From positions 77,697,237 to 77,761,236 of the forward strand of contig CM053266.1 in the NCBI GenBank assembly GCA_028583415.1: a stretch of DNA of 64,000 bases. Reading direction: 5' to 3'. A model generated the notes under the pieces. That model ran no database searches. It was not told the origin of the DNA and saw nothing but the letters and a program-made list of their open reading frames with translations. Positions 58,861 through 64,000 of the stretch are shown one piece after another; within the stretch, counting starts at the first letter, position 1, and every line of letters starts with the position of its first letter. The DNA is from Protea cynaroides (taxonomy: Eukaryota > Streptophyta > Magnoliopsida > Proteales > Proteaceae). Both the position numbers and the translations under genes were made by a program.

Positions 58861-58899
58861 CCTGTGATTTGGTTAATTTATTCTACACGCTCACACAAG

Positions 58900-60226
58900 G
58901 TAGTACAATGCAAAAAGGTTGAATCATACCTGTGACCACATCAGGTGATGCGACAACATCTTTAGAAGTAATTACATAAACTTTTCCTTGCTGTAGCTGC
59001 TTCCTTGGCTTAGGACACTCTCTTGAATAATGTCCTATTTGATCGCAATTAAAGCATTTGACCCCAGCATTACCTTGCTTCTGCTGAGGTTGGGTTGTCG
59101 GGGTAGTCTTGGCTGCAGCATTAGAGCCTTGAGTACGGAAGGATTTGAATGTCTTTGAGTTCCCTCCGTTATATGTATTTCCATCAGGCCTCTTTATACC
59201 TCTATTCTAAGTAAAGTAACTCTCTCTCTGGCTCAATTCCAACACTTGAGCAATCTGTACGGTTTTATTATAAATCTTCTTTTCCAACCCCAATACATGC
59301 TCACGGATGTTTCCCCTAAGTCCCATGACGAACCTTCGGGTTTTGGTATTTTCCACCTGCATACTAGAGGGCGCAAAGAAAAATAGCTCTTCGTAACACT
59401 GCTAATAAGAATCTACAGACATTTGTCCTTGATACAAACTCAAAAACTCCTTTTCCGTTTGATTTCTGAAACTCCTGGAAAAATACTTTTCAAAGAAAGC
59501 TTCTTTATAGATAGACCAGGTCAGTTGGGTGTGCTTGGTCAGCAAATAACTTTGAGTGGATTTCCACCAGTGGTGTGCATCACCTTTCAACTTAAGTGTG
59601 GTACATAAGACTTTCTCCTCTTCATTTATAGTCATCATCATAAAGTTTCTTTCCATCTCGTCGATCCAATGAGCTGGCCACAAAGGATCCGATGGCTTGC
59701 CAATGAATTCCTTCGGTTTCATCTTCAGAAAATGTTCGATCAGCCTAGAATGGTCCGGCTGATATTGTGCATATGCTCCATACATAGGTGGTTGGTACTG
59801 ATAATTACCTTGGTTGTACCCGCCTTGCGGTGCTTCAGGGTTCTGCACTTAAGCTTGTACAACTGACGTTTGAGGTGCTTGGGGTACCGTGTTGCTACCA
59901 CAAGGTACGATACTAGCTTGCCCTGCAGGTAGAGGTGTTGTGTTTGTAACTGAGGAAGCAATTCCCATAGTAGCTTGCATGTCGGCTTGCATTTGTTGTA
60001 TCTGTTGCACTTGTTATGCCAAATTCATCACCATAGTAGCCAAATCCGTAGGTGGTGCAGGTAAGTTGGTTGGGTTGGCTTGGGGGTAAACATCATGAGG
60101 CATAGTACCTTGATTCCTAACATTTCCTTCTTGTCCTTACTGACCTTCGTTGTTCATTGGCCTCCATAGGTGGTGGAAGTAGGTTTGCATTCTGTCTCCT
60201 TTGGCTAACTCTATGCCTAGCCATTT
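58900..60226 (-). pseudogene. E2 gag
   Basis: ATG at 60226 opens MARHRVSQRRQNANLLPPPM, like the E1 start. The core frame 59402-59848 has HWIDEMERNFMMMTINEEEK, LKGDAHHWWKSTQSYLLTKH and YKEAFFEKYFSRSF, the retrotransposon gag fold. A TAG at 59399-59401 (Y*QCYEEL) interrupts it. The nucleocapsid zinc knuckle CFNCDQIGHYSREC is intact near 59040. Several frame changes lie in the Gln-rich N-terminal part. Confidence 0.87.
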
Positions 60227-60369
60227 AAATTCCTGGATAAATGGTAATTGGAAAGGCTGTACATGTGAGACAAAATAAAAAGGTAGTATTAGGTTAGTCT
60301 TACAATGGAAAGCGAGAGAAGAAACAAAATCAACAGGCAAAAGTTCGAGTAAAATCAAAAAGCAGACAA

Positions 60370-60545
60370 TAGTCTGTCATACGGACAGTCAGTCATACGG
60401 TCGATAGCCTACAGTCACATGTTGTACGACCATAGGTTCGACCATCAAAACCCTGGCAACTTCCCTGAACCCTGTGGTCGATCATACGGTTGATCATACG
60501 GTCGTACGTTTTGGTCGAATTGTGCGATCGTATGATTCAAAATCA
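60370..60545. promoter_or_regulatory. E2 CGGTCGA motif array in divergent promoter
   Basis: About eight copies of tacggtcgat, tcgaccat, ggtcgatcatacgg and similar in both orientations, at the place where E1 has its GGGTCGA array. The core GGTCGA is shared but the flanks differ (tac/at here, gag/tgg in E1). Confidence 0.6.
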
Positions 60546-60623
60546 GGTTTTTAAACCTATTTTCCAAGATTTCCCTTTCCTTTCTCTTTCTTTCTCCTAC
60601 GGTCTCAACTCAGCTCGCCACCA

Positions 60624-61123
60624 CTGAGTTGCTACAGTATCAACCGTACGAACTTAGTGATTTTTCCATCGATTGACAAGTTACGTTCTATCCCTCGAGG
60701 TATGTTTTCTACTCTTTTTCCTTTTTAAAGCTTTCATACCTACGTTTTTACCATTTATAAAGTTTCCTTCTAATTAATATTTCTCAGATCGTAAAAATTT
60801 GATTTTTATTGGGGGCTTTTTCCATTGGCTACCCAACGGATGAAAGCCCTCAAGAAATTTGGGTTTCATCGGTTGGTTTGGTAGAAATTTGAAAATTCCT
60901 AGTTTTGACCTAAATTTTGGGGTTTTTCCCAATTGTCAAAGTTCTTCAAATCAAATCTACCTAGTTAAAATTTTCCATTTTATGAGCCTTGCAGGATGGT
61001 TTGGGACCAATGTAAGTCCTCCTGCTCAATGTTTAGGTGAAAAGTGAGGCTTTTCCCCATTTTACGTCGTTGTGCTGTCAAATTTTTAATTTTAACTTGT
61101 TTTCTTATTTTCTTTTCTTGTAG
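60624..61123 (+). promoter_or_regulatory. E2 antisense gene leader and 5'-UTR intron
   Basis: ctgagttgctacagt (60624-60638) is 76 bases before the gtatgt donor at 60700; the acceptor ttttcttgtag ends at 61123, five bases before ATG 61129. Inside the intron a block with ttgggggcttt and gaaagccctcaa is shared with E1. Confidence 0.65.
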
Positions 61124-61128
61124 TTATC

Positions 61129-61848
61129 ATGGTTCGCACCAAGGTTCCTCGAGTCCAGGACCTTAATCGCTTCAGGTCCGTTGAAGCAGAGGTTCAATAT
61201 CCTCGATTTGATCGAAAGAAAGTGGAAGGGGGTCGATGTGTGAACTTAGCCCATTTAGCCCTGTTTGATGTGGAGAGGGCATTTGTGGAGATATGGGCTG
61301 GCTTCCAGTGATTCTGTAAGAGGCTTGCACCCGTTCAGAATTGGTAAAGCAATTCTACTATCACCTACAGGTAGAGGGTGACCTAGAGTAAGTGGATAGG
61401 GGTAGAGAGCTTCGGATCACCAGTTGGGTAAAAGGGGTTCCTATCTCTTTCAACTGTCAGGAGTTGACTAATCTCCTGGACATTTCCAACAATGGGCAGT
61501 TGGTTTATTGTGCACCAAGGGAGCCCCAGTTCCTATCTACACAGGTGCAGGCAGAGATAGACAATCAGATTCTTCGGGACGACGGCTGGGAAATTAAGGC
61601 GGTTAACCTACATCCAGAGCCATGGGTCTACTGTAAGATTATCCAGCATAATCTGATCCCTCAGGGTGGACACTACGAGATGGTCTTTCAGCTGACTCAG
61701 TACCTGTTGTACTGTATCTATACTACGCAGCCTGTCTGTCTCCCATACATCATCCTCCAGACTATGCATAGAGCTACGTTGCTTGAATCGATAGGTTACT
61801 TGCCCTATGGACTGCTGATCTCTACCTTGCTCGTGCTTCTATAGGTGA
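61129..61848 (+). pseudogene. E2 antisense ORF, plant-transposon-protein type, truncated
   Basis: Opens MVRTKVPRVQDLNRFRSVEA with KKVEGGRCVNLAHLALFDVE, close to E1. A frame change near 61285 and a TAA near 61318 follow. The frame 61392-61844 has RGRELRITSWVKGVPISFNC, YCKIIQHNLIPQGGHYEMVF and ESIGYLPYG. The gene is cut at 61848, where an LTR in the opposite direction to the E2 LTR begins, removing the C-terminal third seen in E1. It is antisense to E2 gag-pol. Confidence 0.8.
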
Positions 61849-64000
61849 TGTAAGACCCACACTCCACTAACTTGGTCTAACCGTGTCGTGCCAGGATCAA
61901 GTGGACCGATCGTGTGAAGATAGATCACAAACCAGATATAAAAATCGACTCAACACCCAAAACTGTATGCATATGGTCGCATACCTGCGTAGGTATGGTC
62001 GACCATATGGAAAGAAATAATGGTCACTGATCAATGACCTTACGGTCGATGATTTCAACCCTATGGTTGACAAGTTCTGTAACCGTAGACATCGACCGTG
62101 AGACCTCAGATCAGACTCCGAGTTGGGAACTTTCCTAATTTGAAGAGGAGTTCTTTCCTAATTGAAAGAGGACTCTATATGGAGAGTTTTCCTCTATATT
62201 AAGGATGTCTCTCAGCCCTTTTTCACTCTTTTAGAACATTAGTAAACCCTAGAGAAAGAGAAGGGAAGAGAAGGAAGAGAAGGAGAAGAAGAAAAGGCTA
62301 AGGAGAGGATTTTGCTGAGAAGAGATTGGCTCTCAACCATAGGCAAAGGTATGAATCTAATCTCTAGAGATGTAAACTCTAAGGAATAAAAGTTCTACAG
62401 AGGTTAGGATATATCAATATATAATGATTCCTTGAGAAAATCCCAAGGATAACCATGAAGGATGAGTTTAATGATTAGGGTTGATAAGAAACTACTAATG
62501 ATGGCCATAGGATGACCTTAGAATAAACCTAATTGAAGAGTAGAGGAATTGACACAGGAAGAACTCGAATTGCATATAGTGTGTGACTAGAATCTCAAGG
62601 TCGCAGCTACGGTCGACCATAGGCATTCGGGAAGATTCAGGAATCATATGGTCGCAGCTACGGTCGCACCATATGTGACTGTAGGGTATCGACCGTAGGC
62701 AGTAAGGTTGACATAGTATGAGACCATAGGACCAATCAGACACATATCAATGCTCTATTTCGATTTTTGACTACTGTAACATGTTACATATGAACCCTAA
62801 CTTATATACATTAATTGTTTAGGTTTCTAATAGATTTAAAGTGACTTCCAAAGCTTAGGAAAGGAACAAACATCAATCAAAGGTGAGGGAACAAGACCTA
62901 AACTAATTGGATAATAACAAACTGCTTATTTATTTGAGTCCAATGCCATTATTGATTCTATGCTTGTATGCTTGTAATGTGCATCCCACATGTCATCCAA
63001 TATTTCTACTATTACTGTTCATGCATATTTAATTCTATTTCATTCATAACATGATAATGATGATGATGCTAGGAATAGGCATGTGATTGTATGTATGTGG
63101 TTAGTGTGTTGGATGCAAGTGGAGCATCAGGGGAAGGACGTGGCATGGTGGTATTTGACCTGGTCACCAGACTCTAGCTCTATTTCTACTCAAGTCTTGC
63201 CCATTAACATTGTTGTATCGCTATTACCTTAGCAGGACTATTACGTCGTAGGGCATCAGGGGAGGTGGTCTCAGACCGTGTAGTCTCTGACTCTACCGAG
63301 GGGCCTTAGCACTATCTCTATGGAGGTATTGAGGGATGCTGGGGTGAGGCCTTGGATACACTGTATGGCATTAGGATTGGTTAGTTGCGAGCCCAGTTTG
63401 CAAGCCCTCGTCAATAGGGGCTTACGTGTTGGTATGGGTAGGGCATCAGGGGAAGTATTGGCGGTGTTTGATCCGGACACTTTAGTTCTATCTCTATTCC
63501 ATGGTGGATGCATGTGGGACGGAAATGGTGTTTGATCCATTGGGAGAATTCACACACTTGTGTATAGAGGTGCGGGGGCCACCAAACATTTTTATAGCAC
63601 ATTGTAAACACAAAAATCAGACCAAAGATATGAATTGAATCCATACATATGTTTATTGTATTGTTTTGTTTACTCACTGAGCTCAAGTTAGAGAGCTGAC
63701 CCTCGCGCGTGTAATTCTTTTTAGTTTCTGATGTTGCAGGTGTTACTGTTGAAGACTACATGGATACGCCAACATATGGACAAATGACGGCTATGGATGT
63801 GCAAGCTGTGGAGGATGATTATGACTCGTCAAGCGAGTGTTTCCACCATGGTTACACTTATTGTTTAACTTTCGTATTTTGATAGTTGTAATATGTATTA
63901 ATTATGTTTTGGTTACTTAGAGATAACTGGATTATTTAATTGTTTATCATTGTAGACACTCAGTTCATTATTAATAAGACTTCTGCTATTTACTTTATTT
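61849..64000 (+). repeat. LTR of a sibling element in opposite orientation, partial
   Basis: Starts TGTAAGACCCACACTCCACT on the plus strand; the complement of the E2 LTR starts almost the same, and similarity continues to the window end. It differs enough from the E2 LTR that it is probably not E2's own second LTR. It has gtcgaccat-type clusters near 61975-62105 and 62600-62710 and a mini-ORF at 63740. Its 3' end is outside. Confidence 0.82.
63740..63882 (+). CDS. LTR mini-ORF (sibling LTR)
   Basis: After the acceptor-like tctgatgttgcag: VTVEDYMDTPTYGQMTAMDV, then EDDYDSSSEC and a divergent end with a last Cys before stop at 63880. The VEDY, YG and EDD positions agree with the E1 copies; the CxCxxC motif is partly lost. 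Confidence 0.4.

Larger units (their letters stand above)
53052..61848 (-). mobile_element. Chromovirus E2 (Tekay/Del-like), 5' side lost
   Basis: Minus-strand order as in E1: antisense gene (plus strand, 61129-61844), gag, protease, RT-RNase H, integrase-chromodomain, polypurine tract, 3' LTR (53052-55377). Pol is closely similar to E1, while the LTR and motif arrays are much more diverged. The 5' LTR and primer site are missing because an oppositely oriented LTR starts at 61849. More stops than in E1 suggest an older insertion. Confidence 0.9.

Overview
The window is repeat-dominated nuclear DNA of a flowering plant. It holds three Ty3/gypsy retrotransposons of plant-specific type (one Tat-lineage, two chromovirus-like), a Ty1/copia relic, a TRIM, three Mutator-like elements (two carrying clear or probable plant gene fragments, one carrying an XTH exon), Tourist-, hAT- and CACTA-like elements, and several satellite arrays. 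I found no intact host gene, tRNA or rRNA. Every reading frame with recognisable homology belongs to a mobile element or to a gene fragment captured by one. Species cannot be decided.

Layout. 1-155 is a gypsy pol scrap. 255-2766 is a satellite of 16 units of 156 bp. About 2767-6060 and 9467-13660 are two copies of one locus (a local tandem duplication); copy B keeps a single satellite unit (9327-9466). Copy A received a Tourist MITE (3181-3488) and a hAT-like element (4761-5402). Copy B received a Mutator-like element (10481-12289). Between the copies lies a Mutator-like element (6302-9124) with an NF-YB exon fragment and a nested TRIM (7419-8652). 13715-17053 holds small DNA transposons and unassigned DNA.

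17054-25490 is a 5'-truncated Tat-lineage element on the minus strand (RT, two RNase H domains, integrase, 3' LTR) with an antisense plus-strand gene at 18491-21028 that has its own TATA box and two introns. 25490-30459 is non-coding relics. 30460-42693 is a nearly full-length chromovirus E1 (minus strand, 2.3 kb LTRs, 500-N assembly gap in the right LTR), inserted into what looks like an Ogre/Tat-type LTR. 42694-49083 is simple and tandem repeats, including a telobox-rich array. 49084-52282 is a copia relic split by an XTH-carrying Mutator-like element. 52283-53051 is a related LTR piece. 53052-61848 is chromovirus E2, cut by an oppositely oriented sibling LTR that runs off the window end.

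Most interesting: E1 and E2 both carry, between the 5' LTR side and gag, an antisense gene with a conserved 5'-UTR intron. The divergent promoter between gag and this gene holds a dense array of short GGTCGA-type motifs whose flanks differ between E1 and E2, and the same motif type recurs in each family's LTR. The LTRs also share a small Cys-containing reading frame just after an acceptor-like site. This may be a family-specific self-recognition or regulation module; the coding parts seen here are decayed, so function is inference.
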